The notes below the pieces were generated by a model. The model was given only the letters and a program-made list of their open reading frames with translations, ran no database searches and had not been told where the DNA came from. Shown piece by piece: positions 1 through 4,396 of a DNA stretch of 5,429 nt; the first letter of the stretch is position 1, and the number at the start of each line of letters is the position of its first letter. A program made the position numbers and the translations under genes. This DNA is from CAIMDX01 sp041652155 (GTDB lineage Bacteria; Patescibacteriota; Minisyncoccia; Minisyncoccales; JAQTVQ01). The DNA lies in contig JBAZHV010000033.1 in NCBI GenBank assembly GCA_041652155.1, positions 1-5,429 on the forward strand, given 5' to 3'.

Positions 1-1305
1 GGTTTGAAGATATATCAAAAAGCGCTGGCCGAGGGCAAAAACCCGCAGGCTTATTGCGACGAATACGCCGCCAAATTCAGCTTGCTTAAAGAAAAGCTGA
101 GCCTTTCTTATAATAATTTTATCCGCACCACCGATCCGCATCATATCGCGGCCGCCCAAGAGTTTTGGAAAAGATGCGAAGCCAACGGAGATATTTATAA
201 AACAAGTTATAAGGCCAAATATTGCGTCGGTTGCGAGCTGGAAAAAACCGATTCCGAATTGGTGGACGGCCGTTGTCCTGTCCATCCCAATAAAGACCTT
301 GAAACCATCGAGGAAGAAAATTATTTTTTCCGTTTTTCCAAATATCAAAAACCTTTGCTGGACCTTCTCGATGCCGATCCTGATTTTGTTGTTCCGAAAA
401 CCAAGCAGAATGAAATATACAGTTTTATCAAGGGAGGCCTGCAGGATTTCAGCATCTCAAGGCTTAAAAGCAAAATGCCGTGGGGGATAGAAGTGCCCGG
501 CGACGAAGACCATGTAATGTATGTTTGGTTCGACGCTTTGGTAAATTACGTCTCTTGCTTGGGCTGGTTCGAAGAATTGAAAAAATTCGAAGAATTTTGG
601 GGGACTAAAGAAAATAGGAATGCTATCCAGGTTGCCGGCAAAGACAATCTGCGCCAGCAAACGGCGATGTGGCAGGCGATGTTGATGTCCGCGGGATTGC
701 CCAATTCCAAACAGGTTTTTATTCATGGATATATCACTTCCGACGGGCAAAAAATGTCCAAGAGCTTGGGTAATGTTGTTGACCCGATAACCTTGGTGGA
801 TAAATACGGCACCGACGCTCTCCGCTATTATTTATTGCGTGAAATTCCCGGCTGGGACGACGGTGATTTTTCAAAAGAAAAGTTCGAGCAGAGATACAAC
901 GGAGACTTGGCGGGAGGACTTGGAAATTTATTGGCCAGAACATTGGCGCTGGCAAACAAGCTGAACGCTTCACTCAGCCTTACTGATGATCAGCTTGGAC
1001 AGGCCATCAAAACGGCTAAAGAAAATTCTTCCCGATCGGTGGAGCTTTATAAATTCAATGAAGCGCTGATAGCGATCTGGGATTTGATCGCTTATTGCAA
1101 TAAGATCGTAGAGAACGAAAAACCTTGGGAGCAGGGAAGCGAGGATCTGGTTGAGAAAAATAAAAAAGTTGTAGGCAATTTGCTCTTTGCCCTGAAGGAG
1201 ATCTCCGATATTATCGAGCCGTTCCTGCCCGGTACTTCGACGGCCATGGCCGAACAGCTAAAAAGCAAAAGCTCGGTTCCCTTATTCCCCCGTTTAAAAC
1301 CATAA
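1..1305 (+). CDS. metG: methionyl-tRNA synthetase, 5'-truncated by the window edge
   Basis: Cytoplasmic class I synthetase that joins methionine to tRNA-Met. The reading frame is open from base 1. Its first visible residues (GLKIYQKA) align with the stretch just after the GTDEH motif of MetRS, so about 52 N-terminal residues, including the HIGH motif, lie outside the window; the TTG at 4 is not a real start. Counting from codon 2, a zinc knuckle is visible at C74, C77, C91 and H94 (CxxC...CxxH, the Thermus-like form), then the YVWFDAL motif near 173-179 and KMSKS at 250-254 followed by LGNVVDP. The helical anticodon-binding domain follows, with the NEKPWE motif near 371-376. The protein ends there, at about 485 residues in full, without the C-terminal EMAP-II/OB tRNA-binding domain of longer forms. 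In the GKD segment (213 onward) the sequence is GKDNLRQQ, where most bacteria have GKDILRFH. A strong terminator follows 24 bases after the stop. Confidence 0.97.
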   Translation, partial: GLKIYQKALAEGKNPQAYCDEYAAKFSLLKEKLSLSYNNFIRTTDPHHIAAAQEFWKRCEANGDIYKTSYKAKYCVGCELEKTDSELVDGRCPVHPNKDLETIEEENYFFRFSKYQKPLLDLLDADPDFVVPKTKQNEIYSFIKGGLQDFSISRLKSKMPWGIEVPGDEDHVMYVWFDALVNYVSCLGWFEELKKFEEFWGTKENRNAIQVAGKDNLRQQTAMWQAMLMSAGLPNSKQVFIHGYITSDGQKMSKSLGNVVDPITLVDKYGTDALRYYLLREIPGWDDGDFSKEKFEQRYNGDLAGGLGNLLARTLALANKLNASLSLTDDQLGQAIKTAKENSSRSVELYKFNEALIAIWDLIAYCNKIVENEKPWEQGSEDLVEKNKKVVGNLLFALKEISDIIEPFLPGTSTAMAEQLKSKSSVPLFPRLKP

Positions 1306-1328
1306 CAATTTATTTTGATATATTCCAC

Positions 1329-1362
1329 AAACTTGCACAGGCGACACCTGTGCAAGTTTTTT
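1329..1362 (+). terminator. Rho-independent terminator of metG
   Basis: A perfect 13-bp stem (AAACTTGCACAGG at 1329-1341 with its complement at 1347-1359), a 5-nt CGACA loop, and a T-run made by the end of the stem plus three more T (1357-1362). It starts 24 bases after the metG stop codon. Confidence 0.85.
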
Positions 1363-1371
1363 ATCCGCGCG

Positions 1372-1402
1372 AACCTTACACAGGTCGGACCTGTGTAAGG
1401 TT
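1372..1402. repeat. perfect 14-bp palindrome related to the metG terminator
   Basis: AACCTTACACAGGT (1372-1385) pairs perfectly with 1389-1402 around a CGG loop. There is no T-run after it, so it is not a standard terminator. Its inner part (ACACAGG/CCTGTGT) nearly repeats that of the stem at 1329-1359 (GCACAGG/CCTGTGC), and the outer bases of the two arms differ but stay paired. The two hairpins probably belong to one family of dispersed intergenic palindromes. Confidence 0.7.
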
Positions 1403-1423
1403 ATCCACAGGCGGCGTTGTCTA

Positions 1424-1457
1424 TTGACAGATTTTTGGGGGCTTGATAACTTATAAT
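1424..1457 (+). promoter_or_regulatory. candidate promoter for the small membrane protein gene
   Basis: A consensus TATAAT box at 1452-1457 ends six bases before the ATG at 1464, so transcription would begin at or very near the start codon and give a leaderless mRNA. A consensus TTGACA lies at 1424-1429, but the gap to TATAAT is 22 nt, longer than the usual 16-18. Alternatively TTGACA may act with the weaker GATAAC at 1445-1450 (15-nt gap). Confidence 0.5.
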
Positions 1458-1463
1458 AAACTT

Positions 1464-1613
1464 ATGAACACATTAGCCGTCACAAAAGAATTTCCAATCG
1501 CTTCCCGACTGTCCGGAACAGCTGATGTTTTAGTATCGATTGTCGTTATTATTGTAGGCCTTCTTCTTGGAGGGGGCCTCTTTTCAGTGTCTGAAGAATC
1601 TAGCGGTACGTAA
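1464..1613 (+). CDS. predicted 49-residue single-pass membrane protein
   Basis: ATG at 1464 to TAA at 1611-1613 gives 49 residues. The N-terminal part (1-20) is polar with K8 and R15. Residues 21-42 form one hydrophobic segment rich in V, I, L and G that ends in GGGLF, long enough to cross the membrane once. A short acidic and polar tail, SEESSGT, follows. By the positive-inside rule the N-terminus would be cytoplasmic. The gene sits between a TATAAT box directly upstream and its own terminator 20 bases downstream, so it looks like a separate transcription unit. There is no Shine-Dalgarno sequence, which fits leaderless translation. I recognise no family. It could be a small membrane regulator, a hydrophobic peptide of the type I toxin kind, or a chance frame; the last is less likely given the well-formed hydrophobic segment and flanking signals. 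Confidence 0.5.
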   Translation: MNTLAVTKEFPIASRLSGTADVLVSIVVIIVGLLLGGGLFSVSEESSGT

Positions 1614-1633
1614 GCGAAACGAACAAGACATTA

Positions 1634-1669
1634 AAAAGAAGGCCTTCTCAAAAAGAAGGCCTTTTGTTT
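1634..1669 (+). terminator. terminator after the small membrane protein gene
   Basis: The sequence AAAAAGAAGGCCTT occurs twice (1633-1646 and 1650-1663). Because AAGGCCTT is self-complementary, 1639-1646 pairs with 1656-1663 in an 8-bp stem, extended by a G-U and an A-U pair, and it is followed by TTTGTTT. The T-run has one G in it, so the terminator is probable but not ideal. Confidence 0.65.
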
Positions 1670-1676
1670 GGAGACC

Positions 1677-1751
1677 GAATGTCGATAATAGAAGGTCGAT
1701 ATTCGAGGGTCGAAAGTCGTAACGACCTTCTATCCTCGACATTCGACATTC
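1677..1751. repeat. 75-bp imperfect palindrome made of GTCGA/TCGAC words
   Basis: The outer arm GAATGTCGA (1677-1685) pairs with 1743-1751, and the inner arm ATAGAAGGTCG (1688-1698) pairs with 1723-1733. They are separated by an unequal bulge (2 nt against 9 nt). Inside the loop, TTCGA-GGG-TCGAA (1702-1714) forms a further small hairpin. Its length and word content match the element at 3615-3689, so the two look like copies or relatives of one dispersed palindromic element. Confidence 0.65.
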
Positions 1752-1837
1752 AATTATTACTGCTTTGGATCTTCTCTTTAAGCTAAGGCTTGAGAGAAGA
1801 TATGAGGCGATAATTATAAGCAGTCCGGCAGAAAAAG

Positions 1838-1946
1838 AAAGAGTGGTCTAACCTTGGGCGATCCCACACCAGGATCTAACCCTTTCGCGATTTCCCAAAC
1901 ATGGAAATTGCATTCAAGACGCCCCGGCCATCATACCGGGGAGATG
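1838..1946 (+). repeat. 109-nt conserved core, copy 1
   Basis: It matches 2180-2288 at 107 of 109 positions without gaps; the differences are T1885/C2227 and G1943/A2285. It can fold into GATCC/GGATC (1860-1864 with 1872-1876, extended by GGG 1856-1858 with CCC 1880-1882), then GCGATTTCC/GGAAATTGC (1887-1895 with 1903-1911, loop CAAACAT), then CCCCGG/CCGGGG (1922-1927 with 1936-1941, loop CCATCATA). Two stretches inside it also resemble each other: GGTCTAACC...GGGCGATCCC (from 1845) and GGATCTAACCC...CGCGATTTCCC (from 1872). The core may therefore have grown by an internal duplication. Confidence 0.9.
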
Positions 1947-2032
1947 GAAGCTCATTTAGCTTCTCCTTTCTTTCTCCTTACAAGGAGTGTCTGCTCGGCG
2001 CAAATCGTTGTTGCCCATAATCGTTCTTTTAT

Positions 2033-2099
2033 GGATGGCTGGAAACCCGTTGAGTGAACTTTCACTCCCGGAGTTTTTCAGCCATCCTTCCTCCTTTTT
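2033..2099 (+). terminator. possible 3'-end hairpin of unit A
   Basis: GGATGGCTG (2033-2041) pairs perfectly with CAGCCATCC (2079-2087), and four more pairs (one G-U, three A-U) extend it inward. A TTTTT run comes at 2095-2099, seven bases after the stem. That gap is longer than in a standard terminator, so termination here is uncertain. The stem itself is convincing, because unit B has a different but perfectly paired stem at the same place in the order. Confidence 0.4.
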
Positions 2100-2179
2100 A
2101 TACCGCTTTGAATATCCTTCTTAACCTGTTTAAGAAGGAGATGTAAGGCGATATTATCCGCACGGCTGTGTATATAGCA

Positions 2180-2288
2180 AAAGAGTGGTCTAACCTTGGG
2201 CGATCCCACACCAGGATCTAACCCTTCCGCGATTTCCCAAACATGGAAATTGCATTCAAGACGCCCCGGCCATCATACCGGGGAAATG
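2180..2288 (+). repeat. 109-nt conserved core, copy 2
   Basis: This is the second copy of 1838-1946, offset by exactly 342 bases, with two substitutions. Neither substitution breaks a stem proposed for copy 1. The identity ends sharply at both sides: upstream at the GC/AAAG boundary and downstream after GARATG. Confidence 0.9.
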
Positions 2289-2489
2289 AGGGACCTAGTT
2301 CCTCCCTCCTTTCGATCTTCCGAACATGGAGATCGTTGCTATTGCCAGCTTTAGCCATCCAGCGTATAGTAGCCCTACAACAGTTCTTTGTTTTATGATG
2401 ATACGGGAGAAGAGTTTCCCTTCATGATCTCTTCTCCCACATTCACCCCATATGTAATGTACGATAATCTTTATTATCCTCCATTACCC

Positions 2490-2531
2490 GAAGCCTATGC
2501 CCAAATTTTTTGGACCTCTAGGCTTCTTTTT
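2490..2531 (+). terminator. terminator-like hairpin at the 3' end of unit B
   Basis: GAAGCCTA (2490-2497) pairs perfectly with TAGGCTTC (2519-2526). The 21-nt loop can form a further short CCAA/TTGG stem. The outer stem is followed directly by TTTTT (2527-2531). It is a plausible Rho-independent end for the unit B transcript. Confidence 0.55.
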
Positions 2532-2542
2532 ACGTCTGGGCG

Positions 2543-2566
2543 AAAAAGAGAAACCAAAGGTTTCTC
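2543..2566 (-). terminator. minus-strand terminator-like hairpin
   Basis: GAGAAACC (2548-2555) and GGTTTCTC (2559-2566) form a perfect 8-bp stem with a 3-nt loop. Five A before it (2543-2547) become a T-run after the hairpin when read on the minus strand. No minus-strand gene is visible that would need it, so it may simply be another stem of the RNA region. Confidence 0.35.
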
Positions 2567-2600
2567 GCTGTCTGCCGTAGATAGTTATCTTTACAAGCCT

Positions 2601-2618
2601 GCCCGCCGATAGGCGGGC
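2601..2618. repeat. GC-rich palindrome GCCCGCC-GATA-GGCGGGC
   Basis: A perfect 7-bp stem of G and C pairs only, with a 4-nt GATA loop and no T-run. It stands out in otherwise AT-rich flanks. It resembles the short GC-rich intergenic palindromes (REP-like) that recur through many bacterial genomes; whether this one recurs cannot be seen from one window. Confidence 0.5.
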
Positions 2619-2635
2619 TAATTCCTCGCCCCCTC

Positions 2636-2664
2636 TTGCATTAAATTATTCGAAAAGATAAAAT
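2636..2664 (+). promoter_or_regulatory. candidate promoter for tatD
   Basis: TTGCAT (2636-2641), a 17-nt gap and TAAAAT (2659-2664) match the housekeeping sigma-factor pattern at 4 of 6 and 5 of 6 positions with ideal spacing. Transcription would start near 2671, about 35 bases before the tatD ATG, so the leader would be little more than the hairpin at 2676-2699. Confidence 0.5.
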
Positions 2665-2675
2665 GGTTCGGGGTA

Positions 2676-2699
2676 AAGCGCTTTGGCGCTTCCTTTTTT
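2676..2699 (+). terminator. terminator-like hairpin just before tatD
   Basis: AAGCGC (2676-2681) pairs with GCGCTT (2686-2691) around a TTTG loop, and TTTTTT follows at 2694-2699. It ends six bases before the tatD start codon and lies downstream of the candidate tatD promoter. It could end transcripts arriving from the RNA region, attenuate tatD, or protect the 5' end of its mRNA. Confidence 0.5.
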
Positions 2700-2705
2700 G
2701 AAAAG

Positions 2706-3569
2706 ATGGAAATACAGCAAAAACAAATTGAAAATGGAATTCCGAAATTGATCGATACTCACTCTCATGTGAATTTTTCCGATTTCGACAGAGACAGGGA
2801 GGAGATTATAAACAGAACCCTTGGAGAGAACATCTGGATGATCAATGTGGGAACGAATTTAAGGAGTTCCCAAAGAGCAGTGGAAATAGCCGGCAAAAAT
2901 CCGTCGGGGATATTTGCTTCTGTTGGACTGCATCCGACAGATATCAGGCACGAAGGGTTTGAGATATTTTCCGGAAGCGAAGATTTGGAAAAAGATTTTG
3001 ATGCCGAAAGTTACGGACAGCTTGCCCGAAGTGAAAAAGTCGCGGCCGTAGGGGAAATAGGCTTGGACTATTATTACAAGCCTAAAAATTTGGCCGATCT
3101 GCCTCGCTATAAAGCCAAACAAAAAGAGGTGTTCGAAAAACAGCTGGATTTTGCCGAGGATCAAAACTTGCCGGTCATCATCCATTGCCGCGACGCCCAC
3201 GATGAAATGATCGCGATCCTTGAGCAAACGATCGTTTCCGGCTCCTCTTTGGAAGGGGTGATCCATTGTTTCAACGGTACGCTTTCCCAAGCCAAAAAAT
3301 ATCTGGCTTTGGGATTTTTTATCGGCATCAACGGAATAATTTTTAAGATGAACATGGACGAGACGGTAAAGAATATTCCTTTGGACAAAATGATCCTGGA
3401 GACCGATTGTCCTTTTCTCGTTCCGCCGATGGCTCCGTCAAAAAGGAACGAACCGTGTTTTGTCCATCTGACCGCCGAGAAAATAGCGGAAATAAAGGGT
3501 ATCGATTTTGATACCGTTGCAGAGACAACCACCAAGAACGCCAAGAAATTATTCAAATTAAAAAATTAA
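2706..3569 (+). CDS. tatD: TatD-family metal-dependent hydrolase / DNase
   Basis: A 287-residue cytoplasmic TIM-barrel hydrolase of the TatD family, whose characterised members act as metal-dependent nucleases on DNA ends. All expected metal ligands are present: H19 and H21 in DTHSH, E117 in GEIGLD, H160 in IIHCRDA, H187 in VIHCF and D234 in LETDCP. The C-terminal KRNEP (246-250) and the helix ending KNAKKLF (278-284) are also typical. The ATG at 2706 gives about 14 residues before LIDTHSH, more than most relatives, which usually begin with LIDTHSH almost directly. A TTG at 2748 is the alternative start. There is no clear Shine-Dalgarno sequence, only GAAAAG before the ATG. In many bacteria tatD directly follows metG; here 1.4 kb separates them. 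A terminator follows the stop. The exact substrate cannot be told from the sequence. Confidence 0.95.
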   Translation: MEIQQKQIENGIPKLIDTHSHVNFSDFDRDREEIINRTLGENIWMINVGTNLRSSQRAVEIAGKNPSGIFASVGLHPTDIRHEGFEIFSGSEDLEKDFDAESYGQLARSEKVAAVGEIGLDYYYKPKNLADLPRYKAKQKEVFEKQLDFAEDQNLPVIIHCRDAHDEMIAILEQTIVSGSSLEGVIHCFNGTLSQAKKYLALGFFIGINGIIFKMNMDETVKNIPLDKMILETDCPFLVPPMAPSKRNEPCFVHLTAEKIAEIKGIDFDTVAETTTKNAKKLFKLKN

Positions 3570-3575
3570 TATAAC

Positions 3576-3609
3576 AAGCCCCGTTTACTTCAATGTAAGC
3601 GGGGCTTTT
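3576..3609 (+). terminator. Rho-independent terminator of tatD
   Basis: AAGCCCCGTTTAC (3576-3588) pairs with GTAAGCGGGGCTT (3595-3607) over 13 pairs, one of them G-U, around a TTCAAT loop. The stem ends in TTTT (3606-3609). It begins six bases after the tatD stop codon. Confidence 0.85.
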
Positions 3610-3614
3610 AACGA

Positions 3615-3689
3615 AATACTCGATAGTCGAATGTCGAGCGTCGGAGGCCGCAACGGAATCCGACTCTCTATTCCCGACTCTCGAGTATT
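3615..3689. repeat. second 75-bp imperfect palindrome of GTCGA/TCGAC type
   Basis: Two 31-nt arms (3615-3645 and 3659-3689) are complementary at 24 positions without gaps; the outer nine bases (AATACTCGA) are perfect. A 13-nt loop lies between them. The left arm contains GTCGAATGTCGA, the same word that fills the element at 1677-1751, and both elements are exactly 75 bp. It ends 10 bases before the pyrH start codon, so it would lie in the pyrH leader or promoter region. Confidence 0.65.
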
Positions 3690-3699
3690 GATAACGAAC

Positions 3700-4395
3700 A
3701 TGGCAGAAAAAAATTTTGTCGTTATTTCGCTGGGCGGGTCGCTGATCGTGCCCGAAGGGATCGATAAAGCTTTTCTCGAGCAGTTCAAGCGCCTTATTCT
3801 GAAATGGGTCCGCCGCGGCAAGAGATTTTTTATCGTGGCGGGCGGAGGAAGGACCACTCGGAACTACCAGCAGGCGGCCAGAGAAACGGGGGTCAAAGAC
3901 GGAACGTCCCTGGACCAGATAGGCATTTACACCACCTACATCAACGCGGAATTGGTCAGATCGATGTTCGGCAAGGCGGCCCATCCCGAGATCATAAAAG
4001 ATTATTCAAAGAAGATGATCGCGTCGGCAAAGATCGTAGTGGGTTCGGGCTGGAAGCCGGGATGCAGCACCGATTTTGACGCGGTCTTGGCGGCTAAAAA
4101 ATGCGGGGCAAAGCAGGTTATCAATCTTTCCAATATAAAATATATATACGACAAAGATCCGAAGACCCATCCCGAAGCGCAGCCGATCGAGTCGATGACC
4201 TTTGCCGAGCTGTTAAAGATCACCGGCAAGGTTTGGTATCCCGGAGCCAACACTCCTTTCGATCCGAAAGCGGCCCAGCTGGCTTGCAAGAGCGATATGA
4301 CGGTCCTGATCGCCAACGGAGGAGATCTTGAGAACTTGGACAGCTTATTGGCCGATGAACCTTTTTGCGGAACGGTCGTTTGCCGCAAGAACTAG
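3700..4395 (+). CDS. pyrH: UMP kinase, archaeal type
   Basis: A 231-residue amino acid kinase-fold enzyme that phosphorylates UMP to UDP with ATP, in cytoplasmic pyrimidine synthesis. The N-terminal SLGGSLIVP (10-18) is the phosphate loop of the archaeal UMP kinase type; bacterial PyrH normally has KLSGE here. Other motifs are VAGGGRTTRNY (46-56), SLDQIGI (70-76), GWKPGCSTDFDAV (117-129), IYDKDPKTHP (149-158) and FDPKAAQLA (187-195), all in the family order and length. The frame is open upstream to an ATG at 3631, but the ATG at 3700 is preferred: the longer version would translate the palindrome at 3615-3689, and the conserved domain begins right after residue 5. There is no Shine-Dalgarno sequence. 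It stands 130 bases after tatD, behind that gene's terminator. Other amino acid kinase relatives are less likely because of the archaeal-UMPK-like motif series. Confidence 0.87.
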   Translation: MAEKNFVVISLGGSLIVPEGIDKAFLEQFKRLILKWVRRGKRFFIVAGGGRTTRNYQQAARETGVKDGTSLDQIGIYTTYINAELVRSMFGKAAHPEIIKDYSKKMIASAKIVVGSGWKPGCSTDFDAVLAAKKCGAKQVINLSNIKYIYDKDPKTHPEAQPIESMTFAELLKITGKVWYPGANTPFDPKAAQLACKSDMTVLIANGGDLENLDSLLADEPFCGTVVCRKN

Positions 4396-4396
4396 T

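Larger units (their letters stand above)
1759..2099 (+). ncRNA. candidate structured RNA, unit A of a tandem pair
   Basis: No large gene fits here, but an ordered series of hairpins does. (1) ACTGCTT at 1759-1765 pairs with 1818-1824 and encloses a 14-bp bulged hairpin at 1769-1801. (2) The shared word AGGCGATA is at 1805-1812. (3) The 109-nt core (1838-1946) has its own stems. (4) Hairpin GAAGCT/AGCTTC at 1947-1963. (5) Hairpin CTCCTT/AAGGAG at 1974-1987. (6) The shared word GTTCTTT is at 2023-2029. (7) A 13-pair stem, 2033-2045 with 2075-2087, encloses hairpin GAGTGA/TCACTC (2052-2067). A T-run at 2095-2099 may be the 3' end. Unit B repeats this order with different stem sequences. The strand is inferred from the T-runs. 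I do not recognise the family; it is not tmRNA, RNase P RNA, SRP RNA or tRNA as far as I can see. A degenerate mobile element is the main alternative. Confidence 0.5.
2100..2531 (+). ncRNA. candidate structured RNA, unit B of a tandem pair
   Basis: This repeats the order of unit A. GCTTTG (2105-2110) leads into a perfect 10-bp hairpin TCCTTCTTAA/TTAAGAAGGA (2115-2139), then AGGCGATA (2146-2153), the 109-nt core (2180-2288), a 7-bp hairpin GAGGGAC/GTTCCTC (2288-2304), TCCTTTC (2307-2313, also at 1964-1970 in A), hairpin CGATCTTC/GGAGATCG (2313-2335), GTTCTTT (2383-2389) and a perfect 10-bp stem GGGAGAAGAG/CTCTTCTCCC (2405-2438). It is longer than A and adds GATAAT/ATTATC (2463-2478) and a terminator-like hairpin (2490-2531). 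Apart from the core and the shared words, A and B do not align, yet matching stems are retained. A weak TTTAAG...TATTAT pair (2129-2157) might be a promoter, but it overlaps the first hairpin. The function is unknown. Confidence 0.5.

Noticed and set aside
1401..1409. TTATCCACA, a perfect DnaA-box match, with weaker ones at 1361 and 2154
   Set aside because: One perfect box overlapping a palindrome edge, with no cluster, no AT-rich unwinding region of note, and no dnaA or dnaN nearby. An origin is not supported.
1847..1880. GTCTAAC and ATCTAAC, which fit the integron RYYYAAC core-site pattern
   Set aside because: No complementary GTTRRRY partner lies at the proper distance and no integrase is visible. 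The pattern is short enough to occur by chance.
1854..2057. Open frame of 67 codons across the core of unit A
   Set aside because: It begins with TTG inside the conserved core, its amino acids show no domain or regular composition, and the matching region of unit B does not keep the frame. Hairpins explain the sequence better.
1838..2288. CRISPR-like or type III toxin-antitoxin repeat array
   Set aside because: There are only two copies, 109 nt each, far longer than CRISPR repeats, and no cas genes. The downstream gene is tatD, not a ToxN-like toxin.
2388..2612. Open frame of 74 codons (Tyr- and Pro-rich) in unit B
   Set aside because: It begins with TTG, runs through four perfect hairpins and ends inside the GC-only palindrome. 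No domain is recognisable and nothing similar is seen in unit A.
2663..2701. Possible 12-residue leader peptide over the hairpin before tatD
   Set aside because: Its ATG overlaps the candidate -10 box, so it would lie upstream of the predicted transcript start, and it has no run of regulatory codons.
3631..3699. Longer N-terminus for UMP kinase starting at 3631
   Set aside because: It would translate most of the 75-bp palindrome. The family's conserved part starts right after the ATG at 3700.
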